This document shows, in pieces, positions 15,485 through 24,407 of a DNA stretch of 64,000 bases (the first letter of the stretch is position 1; every line of letters begins with the position of its first letter). Position numbers and translations under genes: made by a program. Origin of the DNA: Cephaloticoccus primus (GTDB taxonomy: Bacteria > Verrucomicrobiota > Verrucomicrobiia > Opitutales > Opitutaceae); assembly GCF_001580015.1 (NCBI RefSeq), contig NZ_LSZQ01000059.1:1-64000 (forward strand). The letters run 5' to 3'. The notes below the pieces were generated by a model that was not told the DNA's origin, ran no database searches, and was given only the letters and a program-made list of their open reading frames with translations.

Positions 15485-17183
15485 CGAAATGGATCACGCC
15501 CGGGCGGCTGCGGTCGTAGCGCTCGCGCTCGATCCGTTGCACAAACGCGGAAGACTGGAGTGCGTCGAAAAGCCGTTGTGTCGCCTCGTCCGCTGGGCGG
15601 CTCTCCAGAAGCCAACCACCGATTTCCACACGGGCAGCCGCGGTGGTTGCGCCCAAGTTGCCGGACGCTGCTAACTCCGCCTCAGCCTCAGCATCCGCGG
15701 TTCCCGCATAATGCAGCCGCTCCAGCCACACATCGCCGACCTCGGTCAACCGCGCTTGAAGATCGGCCAAAAAGCGGAGCCAGAGCGTCCGCTCCGCGTC
15801 GAGCGCGCGCACTTGGGCGAGTCGGGCCTGTAATTCGCCCAAGCGCGCTTCCGCAGCCGCATTACTCGCACTCAAGCGCAACAGCGGGGCCGTGGCCGTG
15901 TCGATGGCCATCGACTGCGCGTGGGCTCGCGCAATCGCAGCGCGCTGCCGGACGAGTAACGGCGCAGGGAGAAGCGCAAGAATGGCCGCAGCGGCCAAGC
16001 CCCACGGGCGCCGCCGCCGCGCTTCGCGTTGCGCGCGCCGTTGCGGCGGCAAGAGGTCGAGCCGTTGCGCAGCCGGTAAAAACGCTCCGACTGCGCAGCC
16101 GTAGGACGCGAACAAGTCGCCCGCAGCGGGTGCGCCGGGCATCGATGCCTCCGGGGAAATCTGGAGCGCAGCAGGGATGGGAAACTCGGCCACAGGAAGC
16201 TTGAGCGCAGCACTGACTTTCTCCCGAAGCCCGGGCAGAAGACTGCCGCGACCGCACATATGGATATGCGTTGGCGGCTCGGCCTGCGGCTGCCGCAAGT
16301 ACGCGAGCTGCGTCAGCGTGAGCTCGGCCGCCAGCCTGGCCGAAAACTCCGCGAAGCAGTTTTGCACCGCTGCTGACCCGGGCAGGCCGTTCACCGCGCT
16401 GGAGCCACCGTCAAAAACGGAGCCGCTCACCTTGAGTGCTTCTGCGTCCGCAAAATCGATCCCGAGTTTTTGGGCAATCGCAGCCGTCAGCGAATTTCCC
16501 CCAAGCGCGATTGTGCGCAGCCCAAGCGCCCCCGTTTCCCGGTTGAATAAAACGACCTGCGTCGAGCGCGCCCCGACGTCGACGAACAGCGATGACTTGG
16601 CGTCAGCAGCGTCGCCAGTGCGCTGCGTCAGCGCGATGGCCCGCCACAATGCGAGAGCAGCCGGTTCGCAAGCGCAAGGGATTAGCCCTGCCGACTCGAC
16701 TGCTGCACAAAGCGGCTCCAGCGCCTCGAGCCTGGCCGCCGCCAAAAGCAAATCGAGCTCGCCGCCCGCGCTGCCGAGCTCAAGCGCGCCCCAAGCCACC
16801 TCATCGAGCGCAAAAGGAATATGTTGTACTGCCTCAAAATGCAGTGCCGCTGTGCGCTTCTCAACGGCGACCAGCGGCGTCGCCACGCGCTTGGTGAGGA
16901 CAAGATGCCCCGGCAGACACAGGCGGCAGGCGCTTCCTTTTTTTATCCGCAAGCTGGAGAGCGCGACTTCCAGCGCGGCGGCCACCTGCATGGGCCAAGC
17001 CGCGCTGTGAGCGGGTGAAGTAACAAAGTTTTCGCGCGCGCAAGCCACCCGCCGCAGCGCAGGAGCGCGCCCCGGGAAAGGCGCATGCCGCGCACTCGCG
17101 GGCGCCCCACTGCCGGCCGAAAACACGGCGACCGAGACATGAGCCGCGCCACACTCAATCACGACCTGTTGCTGGGCTCTCAT
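15459..17183 (-). CDS. PilM-like ATPase fused to a PilN-like domain
   Basis: About 574 residues. Residues 1-~330 form an actin-fold ATPase of the PilM/type IV pilus type: VVIECGAAHVSVAVF at the start, SSLFVDVGARSTQVVLFNRE as the second phosphate motif, and IALGGNSLTAAIAQKLGIDFADAEALK in the middle. Near 390-412 is a membrane span (LAAAAILALLPAPLLV), followed by a coiled-coil segment and a small domain ending in VIHFDAELLINP, which is the architecture of PilN. PilM and PilN are normally separate proteins that bind each other on the cytoplasmic side of the inner membrane. ATG 17183 is chosen over GTG 17213. It is the first gene of a two-gene unit with the Amuc_1100-like protein; no secretin, PilB, PilC or pilin is adjacent. 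Confidence 0.72.
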   Translation of the reverse strand: MRAQQQVVIECGAAHVSVAVFSAGSGAPASARHAPFPGRAPALRRVACARENFVTSPAHSAAWPMQVAAALEVALSSLRIKKGSACRLCLPGHLVLTKRVATPLVAVEKRTAALHFEAVQHIPFALDEVAWGALELGSAGGELDLLLAAARLEALEPLCAAVESAGLIPCACEPAALALWRAIALTQRTGDAADAKSSLFVDVGARSTQVVLFNRETGALGLRTIALGGNSLTAAIAQKLGIDFADAEALKVSGSVFDGGSSAVNGLPGSAAVQNCFAEFSARLAAELTLTQLAYLRQPQAEPPTHIHMCGRGSLLPGLREKVSAALKLPVAEFPIPAALQISPEASMPGAPAAGDLFASYGCAVGAFLPAAQRLDLLPPQRRAQREARRRRPWGLAAAAILALLPAPLLVRQRAAIARAHAQSMAIDTATAPLLRLSASNAAAEARLGELQARLAQVRALDAERTLWLRFLADLQARLTEVGDVWLERLHYAGTADAEAEAELAASGNLGATTAAARVEIGGWLLESRPADEATQRLFDALQSSAFVQRIERERYDRSRPGVIHFDAELLINP

Positions 17184-17367
17184 GGGGCGGGGAGTTCTCG
17201 CAGCCCCACTCACCTGTCAGTCACTCGGGGCGCCCGCCACCTTGGCCTCACAAACACACCTGTCATTCATAAAAGACGGCTCCCCACCCGGACGCGTGGC
17301 GAAGCGCATTGAGGGCTCCATGCGGGACGCGCTCGCTTTTCGCGAGGGCTTGAGGCAGCACGCTGTC

Positions 17368-17889
17368 ATGCCCCCTGCTTTGCCCTACAAAATCTCTGTC
17401 CTGGTTTTTCTCGAAAATGCGCGCGGCGAGCACCTGCTGATCTTGCGCGCCAAGCCGCCCAACTTCGGCATCTGGAGCCCGATCGGCGGCAAGCTGGAAA
17501 TGGCTAGCGGCGAATCGCCTTTCGAGTGTGCGGTGCGCGAGACGCGCGAGGAAACGGGCTTCGAGATCGGCGCGGGTGACTTGCACCTGTTCGCGATGAT
17601 CGCTGAAAAAGCCTACGAGGGGGACACACACTGGCTGATGTTTCTGTTCCGCTGCAAGCGGCCTATCGAGGCGCTGCCGCCAGCGATCAGCGAGGGGCAG
17701 TTTGGGTTCTTTAGCCGCGCTGCGATTGAGGGCTTGCCCATTCCCGAAACTGACCGGAAGGCGCTCTGGCCGATCTACGATCGCTACCGCGAAGGCTTCG
17801 TTGCGCTGCGCGCCGATTGCTCGCCGGGTGCGCCCATTTCCATCGAAATTGAGCAGGTCACCGCAGCCGGCACGGGCAGATCAGCGTAA
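17368..17889 (+). CDS. NUDIX hydrolase
   Basis: About 173 residues. The Nudix box is clear: GGKLEMASGES followed by RETREETGFEI, which supplies the metal-binding glutamates for cleavage of nucleoside diphosphate-X bonds. One residue more than usual separates the glycine from the helix. Fold flanks are normal (KISVLVFLENARGEHLLILRAK; FGIWSPI). ATG 17368 (MPPALPYKISVL) fits the family start; in-frame starts upstream add low-complexity sequence. The substrate (oxidised nucleotide, sugar nucleotide or other) is unknown. It is divergent from the pilM-like gene. Confidence 0.87.
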   Translation: MPPALPYKISVLVFLENARGEHLLILRAKPPNFGIWSPIGGKLEMASGESPFECAVRETREETGFEIGAGDLHLFAMIAEKAYEGDTHWLMFLFRCKRPIEALPPAISEGQFGFFSRAAIEGLPIPETDRKALWPIYDRYREGFVALRADCSPGAPISIEIEQVTAAGTGRSA

Positions 17890-18021
17890 GAGCGCGCGCG
17901 CAAAACGCCGCGCGCAAAGGCGACGCGAGATCGCGCTGCCTGCCCTCTGACATAAACGCTCTTGATTTCCCGCAGCCCCACCGAAAACTCGCCCTCTTTT
18001 AACCCGAAACGACTCCTCCCC

Positions 18022-19101
18022 TTGAGCAAAAAAACGAACGCCAAGACGCCCACTGCCGAGACTGACTTCGCCTCCGTAGCAGTAAACCAGGCGCTCACGA
18101 GCGAAGAGCGAGTTGAGCTATTCCGCACGATGGTGCGCATCCGCCGTTTTGAGGAGCGCAGCTTGCGCGCCTATCAGGCCAAGAAGATCGGCGGTTTCCT
18201 GCACCTGTACATCGGCCAGGAGGCGGTCGCGGTCGGTTGCTGTTCGCTGATGGGCAAGGACGACCACGTCATCACGGCCTACCGCGATCACGGCCACGCG
18301 CTCGCCGTCGGCATGGGGATGAACGAGCTGATGGCCGAGCTCTACGGCAAGGCCACTGGCTGCTCGAAGGGCAAGGGCGGCTCGATGCACTACTTCGCGC
18401 CGGATCGAAACTACTGGGGCGGCCACGGCATCGTCGGCGGGCAAATCCCACTCGGCACCGGCCTCGCCTACGCGATCAAATACAAAGGCCTGCACGGCGC
18501 CGCGATGGCCTTCATGGGCGACGGCGCGGTCAATCAGGGCGCCGTCCACGAAGCCTACAACCTCGCCGCGCTCTGGCAGCTGCCGATCATTTTCGTTATC
18601 GAAAACAACGGCTACTCGATGGGCACCAGCCAGGAACGCAGCTCCGCCGGGCAGCTCGCCAAACGCGCCGAGGGCTACGACATGGCCTGGGACGCCTGCG
18701 ACGGGCACGACCTCTACGCCGTGCGCGCCACGATGGATAAGTACCTGCGCCGCGCCCGCGAGACCTCCGCCCCCGCGATTATCGAGATCCGCACCTATCG
18801 CTACCGCGGCCACTCCGTCGCCGACCCCGACAACACCTACCGCACCAAGGAGGAGATCGAAGCCTACCGGCAGACCAAGGACCCGATCCAGAATTTCCAA
18901 AACCAGCTCCTCACCGCAGGGATTCTGGACGAAGCCCTCATCAAGAAAATCAATGACGAAGCGCGCAGCGAAGCCGAGGCCGCCGTCGCGTTTTCCGAGG
19001 CGAGCCCCTGGCCCACCATTGAGGACATCCAACGCGACGTATATTGGGAGGCCGACAACCCGTCGCAGCGCACCTCCGGCGGGCGCCTCTTCTTTGATTA
19101 A
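18022..19101 (+). CDS. pdhA: Pyruvate dehydrogenase E1 component, alpha subunit
   Basis: About 359 residues. E1alpha/E1beta bind thiamine diphosphate, decarboxylate pyruvate and pass the acetyl group to the lipoyl arm of E2. The TPP motif GDGAVNQGAVHEAYNLAALW with the following IENN is intact. YRDHGHALAVGM and the phosphorylation-loop-like TYRYRGHSVADPD are typical of E1alpha. No ATG fits: the conserved region begins at LTSEERVELFRTMVRIRRFEE, and TTG 18022 (LSKKTNAK) or TTG 17962 are the candidate starts. It is first gene of a pdhA-pdhB-pdhC unit with gaps of 85 and 121 bp. Confidence 0.93.
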   Translation: MSKKTNAKTPTAETDFASVAVNQALTSEERVELFRTMVRIRRFEERSLRAYQAKKIGGFLHLYIGQEAVAVGCCSLMGKDDHVITAYRDHGHALAVGMGMNELMAELYGKATGCSKGKGGSMHYFAPDRNYWGGHGIVGGQIPLGTGLAYAIKYKGLHGAAMAFMGDGAVNQGAVHEAYNLAALWQLPIIFVIENNGYSMGTSQERSSAGQLAKRAEGYDMAWDACDGHDLYAVRATMDKYLRRARETSAPAIIEIRTYRYRGHSVADPDNTYRTKEEIEAYRQTKDPIQNFQNQLLTAGILDEALIKKINDEARSEAEAAVAFSEASPWPTIEDIQRDVYWEADNPSQRTSGGRLFFD

Positions 19102-19186
19102 AGCAAACGCGAGCCCGCTACCCGCCACCACGCACACACTCGCTCACGACACGCAGGTCCAACCCCCAGTTCTCCTTTTTCCGCCC

Positions 19187-20164
19187 GTGCCCACCATCAC
19201 TTATCGCGAAGCTGTCCGCCACGCCCTGGCCGAAGAAATCGAGCGCGACGAAGCCGTCGTCCTCCTCGGCGAGGAAGTCGGCCAGTTCAACGGCTCCTAC
19301 AAAGTCTCCGAGGGCTTGCTGGAGCGCTTCGGCCCCAGGCGCATCGTCGACACTCCCATCTCCGAGGCGGGCTTCATCGGCATGGGCGTCGGCGCCTCAA
19401 TGCTCGGCCTGCGCCCCGTCATGGAGCTCATGTTCTGGAGTTTTTACTCGGTCGCCTTTGACCAGATCCTCAATAACGCCGCCAACGTCCGCTACATGTC
19501 CGGCGGGCTCATTAACTGCCCCATCGTCATCCGCGGCCCGGCAAACGGCGGCACCAACGTCGGCGCGACCCACTCGCACACGCCCGAAAACATCCTCGCC
19601 AACCACCCCGGCGTAAAAGTCGTCGTGCCCTCCACGCCCTACGACGCAAAGGGCCTGCTCAAATCCGCGATCCGCGACAACGATCCGGTCATGTTCCTTG
19701 AGAGCACGATCCTCTACGGCGAAAAAGGCGAAGTCCCCGAAGGCGAGTACCTGATCCCGCTCGGCCAAGCCGATGTGAAACGCAGCGGCAGCGACCTGAG
19801 CATCATCACCTATGGGCGCAGCGTCCTGCACTCGCTCAAGGCCGCCGAGACGCTCTCCGCCGAGCACGATATCGACGTCGAAATCGTAGACCTGCGCTCC
19901 ATCCGGCCGCTCGACATCGACACCGTCCTCGCCTCCGTCGCCAAGACTCACCGCGTCCTTATCGTCGAGGAGCAAAAGCCCTTTTGCAGCGTCGCTACCC
20001 AGCTCGCCTACATGATCCAGCGCGACGCTTTCGACGAGCTCGACGCGCCCATCAAGCGCCTTTCCACAATCGACGCGCCCGCCATCTACAGCCCGCCGCT
20101 CGAAGTCGAGCAACTGCCCAACCCACAGCGCATCATCGCAGCCGCGCTGGATGCGATGGAGTAG
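19187..20164 (+). CDS. pdhB: Pyruvate dehydrogenase E1 component, beta subunit
   Basis: About 325 residues, the normal length for E1beta. The sequence ITYREAVRHALAEEIERDEAVVLLGEEVGQFNG and DTPISEAGFIGMGVGASMLGLRPVMELMF matches the family throughout, and the C-terminal transketolase domain (VEIVDLRSIRPLDIDT) is complete. GTG 19187 (VPTITYREAV) is chosen because homology begins there; the same frame is open upstream to 18953 but overlaps pdhA and encodes Pro/Arg-rich sequence. It forms the alpha2beta2 E1 tetramer with the upstream gene. Confidence 0.93.
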   Translation: MPTITYREAVRHALAEEIERDEAVVLLGEEVGQFNGSYKVSEGLLERFGPRRIVDTPISEAGFIGMGVGASMLGLRPVMELMFWSFYSVAFDQILNNAANVRYMSGGLINCPIVIRGPANGGTNVGATHSHTPENILANHPGVKVVVPSTPYDAKGLLKSAIRDNDPVMFLESTILYGEKGEVPEGEYLIPLGQADVKRSGSDLSIITYGRSVLHSLKAAETLSAEHDIDVEIVDLRSIRPLDIDTVLASVAKTHRVLIVEEQKPFCSVATQLAYMIQRDAFDELDAPIKRLSTIDAPAIYSPPLEVEQLPNPQRIIAAALDAME

Positions 20165-20285
20165 AGCCTCGCAACCCCGCTTCCGCGCCCCACCCTCACA
20201 ACAACGGCGCAGCTTCCCAGCCACTCACTTGAAGCGGTGTTCGCCTCGAACTCTCGCTCCAACCATTTAACCAGAAACTCTCCCA

Positions 20286-21683
20286 ATGGCCGACATCATC
20301 GAAATGCCCAAACTCAGCGACACCATGACCGTGGGCACGCTGGTCAAATGGCTCAAAAAAGAAGGCGATACCGTCGCCAACGGCGACATGCTGGCCGAAG
20401 TCGAAACCGACAAAGCCACCATGGAGCTTGAGTGCTTCTTCGACGGCACGCTCCTCAAGATCTTCGCCGAAGCTGGAGCACAGGTCGAAATCGGCGCCCC
20501 ACTCTGCGCCATCGGCGAGAAAGGCGAAAAGGTCGAAGCCCCCGCGAAGAAATCGCCCGTGGCCGCCGGCGAAAACGAAGCCGCCAAGCCCGCTGCTGGC
20601 GCTCCGGCCGCCGCGGCGGCACCCGCTCCTGCGGCAGCCTCCATTGCGCCGACGCCAGTCACGCCCACCGCACCCAGCGCGCCCGTCGTACCTGCGATCG
20701 CTGCTACTGTACCGACACCGGCAGGCACTGGAACAAACGCTCCTGCTGGCCGCGTAAAAATCTCCCCGCTGGCCAAAAAACTCGCTGCGGAAAAAGGCAT
20801 TGATCCCAGCCGTGTAAAAGGCAGCGGCCCCGGCGGACGCATCGTCCGTGCCGATATTTTGGCCGCCCTCGAAAATCCGGCACTTCTCTCGCCCGCTGCG
20901 GGAGCTGCCTCGGGAGGCAAAGCCGCAGGCGGCTCGGGCCGCCCCGCGAAGCCCACCTGGGCCTGGCGCTCCGCGCTCGACAAGTCCGCCATCCAGGCGC
21001 CCGGCACCGCGCCCCTGTCCAACATGCGCGCCACGATCGCCAAGCGGCTCGTCGAATCGAAAACCCAGTTCCCGCACTTTTACCTGGAGATCGAAGTCGA
21101 TGCCGCACCGCTCGGCGCCCTGCGCGAGCAGCTCAACGCAGGCCTCGGCAACGACGGCGTGCGCCTCTCGGTAAACGACCTCATCCTGAAAGCCAGTGCG
21201 CTGGCCCTGCGCGCCGTCCCCCAGGTCAACAGCTCCTGGAGCGATGCGGGCATCGTCTCGCACGGCGCGACTCACGTCTCCTTTGCCGTGGCGATTGACG
21301 ACGGGCTCATCACCCCCGTGATCAAAGACACCGACCGCAAAAGCGTCTTTGAAATCAGCGCCGAAGCCAAAGACCTCGCCAAGCGCGCCAAGTCCAAGAA
21401 ACTCGCCCCGGCGGAATTCACCGGCGGCACCTTCTGCGTGAGCAACCTCGGCATGATGGGCATCACCCGCTTCAGCGCGATCATCAACCCGCCCAACGCC
21501 GCCATCCTCGCCGTCGGCACCACCGTCAAAAAACCCGTCGTGGTGAAAGACCAGATCACTATCGGCGAGCGGATGGTACTCACGCTCTCCTGCGACCACC
21601 GCGTCGTGGATGGCGCCCTCGCCGCCCAATTCCTCAACGCCGTCAAAGCCCACCTCGAGACCCCCGCCCTCTTGCTACTTTGA
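20286..21683 (+). CDS. pdhC: Dihydrolipoyl acetyltransferase, E2 of pyruvate dehydrogenase
   Basis: 465 residues. One lipoyl domain (1-80) has the lipoyl-lysine motif ETDKATMELE (K43). A ~70-residue Ala/Pro-rich linker follows. The peripheral subunit-binding domain is at about 155-190 (ISPLAKKLAAEKGIDPSRVKGSGPGGRI), and a second Gly/Ala linker leads to the acetyltransferase domain ending with DHRVVDGALA (H438, D442 catalytic). It transfers acetyl groups from lipoamide to CoA and forms the complex core. No E3 (dihydrolipoamide dehydrogenase) gene follows; the next gene is thioredoxin reductase. Confidence 0.94.
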   Translation: MADIIEMPKLSDTMTVGTLVKWLKKEGDTVANGDMLAEVETDKATMELECFFDGTLLKIFAEAGAQVEIGAPLCAIGEKGEKVEAPAKKSPVAAGENEAAKPAAGAPAAAAAPAPAAASIAPTPVTPTAPSAPVVPAIAATVPTPAGTGTNAPAGRVKISPLAKKLAAEKGIDPSRVKGSGPGGRIVRADILAALENPALLSPAAGAASGGKAAGGSGRPAKPTWAWRSALDKSAIQAPGTAPLSNMRATIAKRLVESKTQFPHFYLEIEVDAAPLGALREQLNAGLGNDGVRLSVNDLILKASALALRAVPQVNSSWSDAGIVSHGATHVSFAVAIDDGLITPVIKDTDRKSVFEISAEAKDLAKRAKSKKLAPAEFTGGTFCVSNLGMMGITRFSAIINPPNAAILAVGTTVKKPVVVKDQITIGERMVLTLSCDHRVVDGALAAQFLNAVKAHLETPALLLL

Positions 21684-21844
21684 GGATAGCTCATACCCAC
21701 TCGGACTCATGAGCACGCTGCCCCTTCCAGACGTTGAGCTAGAAGCGCCGCGCACTGCCAGATACTTTGGGCAGTTCAAAACCATCGGTGTAGGTCCTAC
21801 CTATCAAGTCGGTCATCCTGTTCGTCAGCTTACTGATGGCGACG

Positions 21845-21862
21845 GGCCACGCGTGGCCTTTT
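21845..21862 (+). terminator. Possible terminator after the pdh genes
   Basis: The palindrome GGCCACGCGTGGCC is followed by TTTT, 160 bp past the pdhC stop. It lies inside a weak 76-codon open frame (21709-21939) that I do not accept as a gene. The remainder of 21684-21984 holds one copy of a short dispersed motif. Confidence 0.45.
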
Positions 21863-21920
21863 CCTGTTGGCGTTGGCGGGTGCCTCAAGCGGGCGGGCAC
21901 TTGGGTGGAGAGTCGGCAAT

Positions 21921-21963
21921 CGCCCTAAAAAAGGGGTGAAGTCCCTCTTGCGAAGTGAGGGCG
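21921..21963. repeat. Short dispersed motif, copy 2
   Basis: CGCCCT ... AGGGCG arms enclose AAAAAAGGGGTGAAGTCCCT and CTTGCG. It is similar to 10219-10262. It lies just upstream of thioredoxin reductase, so it could also be part of that gene's leader. Confidence 0.4.
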
Positions 21964-21984
21964 CGTGTTAAGCGTGGCGGGCAT

Positions 21985-22941
21985 ATGTCTCCCAGCGTCG
22001 AAAATGTCGTCATCATCGGTACGGGTTGCGCGGGTCTCACCGCGGCGATTTATGCAGCTCGTGCGAGCCTCAACCCGCTCGTCCTCGAAGGCATGCAGCC
22101 CGGCGGGCAGCTCACCACCACGAGCGAGGTCGAGAACTACCCCGGGTTTCCTCAAGGGGTCGATGGGTTCCAGCTCACCCAAAACATGCGTGAGCAGGCG
22201 GCGCGCTTTGGCACCCGCTTTGAGCAAGCGCAGGTGAGCCACGTCGATTTCTCCAAAATGCCGCGCGAACTCTACATCGGCGAAGGCACGAGCGAGCGTA
22301 CGATCCTCGCCAAGAGCGTCATCATCGCGACCGGTGCCTCGCCGCGCATGACGGGGATCCCGGGCGAAAAGGAATTTTACGGCGGCAAGGGCGTGACGAC
22401 CTGCGCGACTTGCGACGGCGCGTTCTACCGCGGGATGCCCGTCGCCGTCATCGGTGGCGGCGACAGCGCAGCGGAGGAAGCGCTCTTCCTGACGCGCTTC
22501 GCGAGCCAGGTATTCTTGATCCACCGGCGCGACACGCTCCGCGCCTCGAAGATCATGGCCGACCGCGCCACTTCCCGCGAAAAGATCACAATGATCTGGG
22601 ACACCGTGCCGACCGAAGTGCTCGGCGACGAATCCGGCATCGTCAGCGGGCTAAAGCTCCAGAATCTCAAAACTGGCGAAAGCTCCGTACTCCCAGTCAA
22701 AGGCGTTTTCGTTGCCATCGGCCACGTGCCCAACAGCCAGGCCTTCGCTGGTGCAATCGAGGTCGATGAGAGCGGCTACTTCAAAACCCTCCCCGGCTCC
22801 CAGGTGCGCACCAAGGTGCCCGGAGTTTACGTCGCGGGCGATTGCTCCGACCACATTTACCGCCAGGCGGTCACCGCCGCAGGGATGGGTTGCCAGGCTG
22901 CAATCGACGCGGAGCGCTGGCTGGCCGAGGCCGAAGGCTGA
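21985..22941 (+). CDS. trxB: Thioredoxin reductase
   Basis: 318 residues, normal for low-molecular-weight TrxR. It transfers electrons from NADPH through FAD and a redox disulfide to thioredoxin in the cytoplasm. Seen are the FAD-binding [18 protein letters not shown], the active-site CATC (C140, C143) in [13 protein letters not shown], the NADPH-binding [19 protein letters not shown] with HRRDTLRAS, and the C-terminal FAD motif VYVAGDC. GTGCAGL has Cys where Gly/Pro is more usual, without obvious consequence. ATG 21985 is supported by the start of the FAD fold. Confidence 0.95.
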   Translation: MSPSVENVVIIGTGCAGLTAAIYAARASLNPLVLEGMQPGGQLTTTSEVENYPGFPQGVDGFQLTQNMREQAARFGTRFEQAQVSHVDFSKMPRELYIGEGTSERTILAKSVIIATGASPRMTGIPGEKEFYGGKGVTTCATCDGAFYRGMPVAVIGGGDSAAEEALFLTRFASQVFLIHRRDTLRASKIMADRATSREKITMIWDTVPTEVLGDESGIVSGLKLQNLKTGESSVLPVKGVFVAIGHVPNSQAFAGAIEVDESGYFKTLPGSQVRTKVPGVYVAGDCSDHIYRQAVTAAGMGCQAAIDAERWLAEAEG

Positions 22942-22989
22942 TATAGGTCTGCGTTGCGAAGATCGGCATGCGCACTACCCGTAGCGCGC

Positions 22990-24006
22990 ATGCAAATCGG
23001 CGTAGATAGCTTTGTCTCTACCGGGAAACGCGGCGCAGTGGGTGATGCCCGGCGCGTCCAGGAGCTGCTCGAAGAGATCGAGCTGGCCGATCAAGTCGGG
23101 CTCAGTTGCTTCGGCATCGGCGAGCACCACCGGCCCGACTACGTCTCCAGCGCGCCCGCAGTCCTGCTCGCGGCAGCCGCGACGCGCACGAAGCACATCC
23201 GGCTCAGCAGCGCCGTCACCGTGTTGAGCTCCGACGATCCGGTGCGGGTGTTTCAGCAATTCGCCACGCTCGACCTCATCTCCCAAGGACGTGCCGAACT
23301 GATGGTCGGGCGCGGCTCGTTCATCGAGTCGTACCCGCTGTTTGGTTACGACCTCAGCGACTACGAATCACTGGCGGGCGAGAAGCTGGAGCTGCTGCTC
23401 AAAATCCGGGCGAGCGAGCACGTCACCTGGAGCGGCCAGCACCGCGCGCCGCTCACCGGACAAGGTGTCTACCCGCGGCCCTTGCAGCAGCCGCTGCCCA
23501 TCTTCGTGGGCGTAGGGGGCAGCCCCGACTCAGTCGTTCGCGCCGCGAAGCTCGGGCTGCCTCTCGCAATCGCAATCATCGGCGGCTCGCCCAAACAGTT
23601 TCGCCCGCTCGCCGACCTTTACCGGCAGACTTGGTCCGAGGTCGGGCGTGCACCAAATGACGCCATCGTTGTGGTTCACAACCTCGGTTTTCTGGCCGAT
23701 ACGACTCAGGAAGCGCTCGACACGTTTTGGCCGGCGTATCGCGAAGTCTTTGGCGGGATCGGGCGCGAACGCGGCTGGGCTCCGCCTTCTCGTCCGCAGT
23801 TCGACGCGCAGTGCGGCGAGCTCGGTGCACTGCAAGTCGGCAGTGCCGAAGCCATTACCGAGAAGCTCGCCAAGGAGCACGAATGGCTCGGCGGCATCGC
23901 GCGCGTAAACCTGCTCCTCGACAACCGCGCGCTCAGCCACGCGCAGATCATGCGCTCAATCGAGCTGCTCGGCACCAAGGTCGCCCCGCTGCTGCGGGAT
24001 TTGTAG
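22990..24006 (+). CDS. LLM-class (luciferase-like) flavin-dependent oxidoreductase
   Basis: About 338 residues with the F420/FMN TIM-barrel of the bacterial luciferase family: IELADQVGLSCFGIGEHHRPDYVSSAPAVLLAAAA near the start, RAELMVGRGSF in the middle, and PLPIFVGVGGSPDSVVRAAKLGLPLAIAIIGG, the usual signature of FMN-dependent members. It probably oxidises a small organic substrate, but none is indicated. ATG 22990 (MQIGVDSF) is preferred over an upstream in-frame start at 22954. It follows trxB by 48 bp and may share its transcript. Confidence 0.88.
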   Translation: MQIGVDSFVSTGKRGAVGDARRVQELLEEIELADQVGLSCFGIGEHHRPDYVSSAPAVLLAAAATRTKHIRLSSAVTVLSSDDPVRVFQQFATLDLISQGRAELMVGRGSFIESYPLFGYDLSDYESLAGEKLELLLKIRASEHVTWSGQHRAPLTGQGVYPRPLQQPLPIFVGVGGSPDSVVRAAKLGLPLAIAIIGGSPKQFRPLADLYRQTWSEVGRAPNDAIVVVHNLGFLADTTQEALDTFWPAYREVFGGIGRERGWAPPSRPQFDAQCGELGALQVGSAEAITEKLAKEHEWLGGIARVNLLLDNRALSHAQIMRSIELLGTKVAPLLRDL

Positions 24007-24127
24007 ACACGCGACCGCAGTCGCCAAAACGCGTTGCTCAGTGCCGTCTTCCCGCCTCCTGGTCGGCATTTGCCCCCGCCGACTGGCTCACTTGACGCCC
24101 CAGAAAGTTGCAACAGTCTGCACCAAG

Positions 24128-24151
24128 TGGCACTCGATTTCCCGAGTGCCA
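24128..24151. promoter_or_regulatory. Palindromic operator of the toxin-antitoxin pair
   Basis: TGGCACTCG-ATTTCC-CGAGTGCCA has perfect 9-bp arms ending 19 bp before the antitoxin ATG. T tracts are on the wrong side for a terminator in either direction, and its position fits the usual autorepression site of type II toxin-antitoxin operons. Confidence 0.6.
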
Positions 24152-24170
24152 AAAAACGCCCTCTCCAATC

Positions 24171-24407
24171 ATGAGCACCACAATCGAACTACCGGAGGAC
24201 ATTGCTACTCTCGCACAGCAAGGCGCTGAAAAACACGCGCTCGACCTGCCCGCATTTCTCGCCGAAGCGATTGAGGAAAAGGCCGCCCAAGAGCCGCCCA
24301 CTCACTATCGCGGTGTTCTGTTGACGCCCGAACGTCGCCGCCAACTCGCCATCGCAAAAAAAATACTGCGCGAGCATGCCGCTGTATTCGACGCACTCGC
24401 AAAATGA
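24171..24407 (+). CDS. Antitoxin of a Doc-type toxin-antitoxin pair
   Basis: 78 residues, acidic in the middle (AFLAEAIEEKAAQEPP), beginning STTIELPEDIATLAQQGAEKHALDLPAFL, which looks like a ribbon-helix-helix or similar small DNA-binding N-terminus. The C-terminal part (YRGVLLTPERRRQLAIAKKILREHAAVFDALAK) would be the toxin-neutralising helix. The family is not recognised with certainty; the role is inferred from a 4-bp ATGA overlap with the downstream Doc gene and from the palindrome upstream. ATG 24171 fits the palindrome position. Confidence 0.7.
   Translation: MSTTIELPEDIATLAQQGAEKHALDLPAFLAEAIEEKAAQEPPTHYRGVLLTPERRRQLAIAKKILREHAAVFDALAK

Noticed and set aside
21709-21939. 76-codon open frame after pdhC
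   Set aside because: It contains a terminator-like palindrome and a copy of a dispersed motif, and the translation matches nothing I know. Probably non-coding.
24128-24151. Terminator between the LLM oxidoreductase and the antitoxin
   Set aside because: The hairpin is followed by A residues on the plus strand and has no T tract downstream on the minus strand, so an operator fits better.
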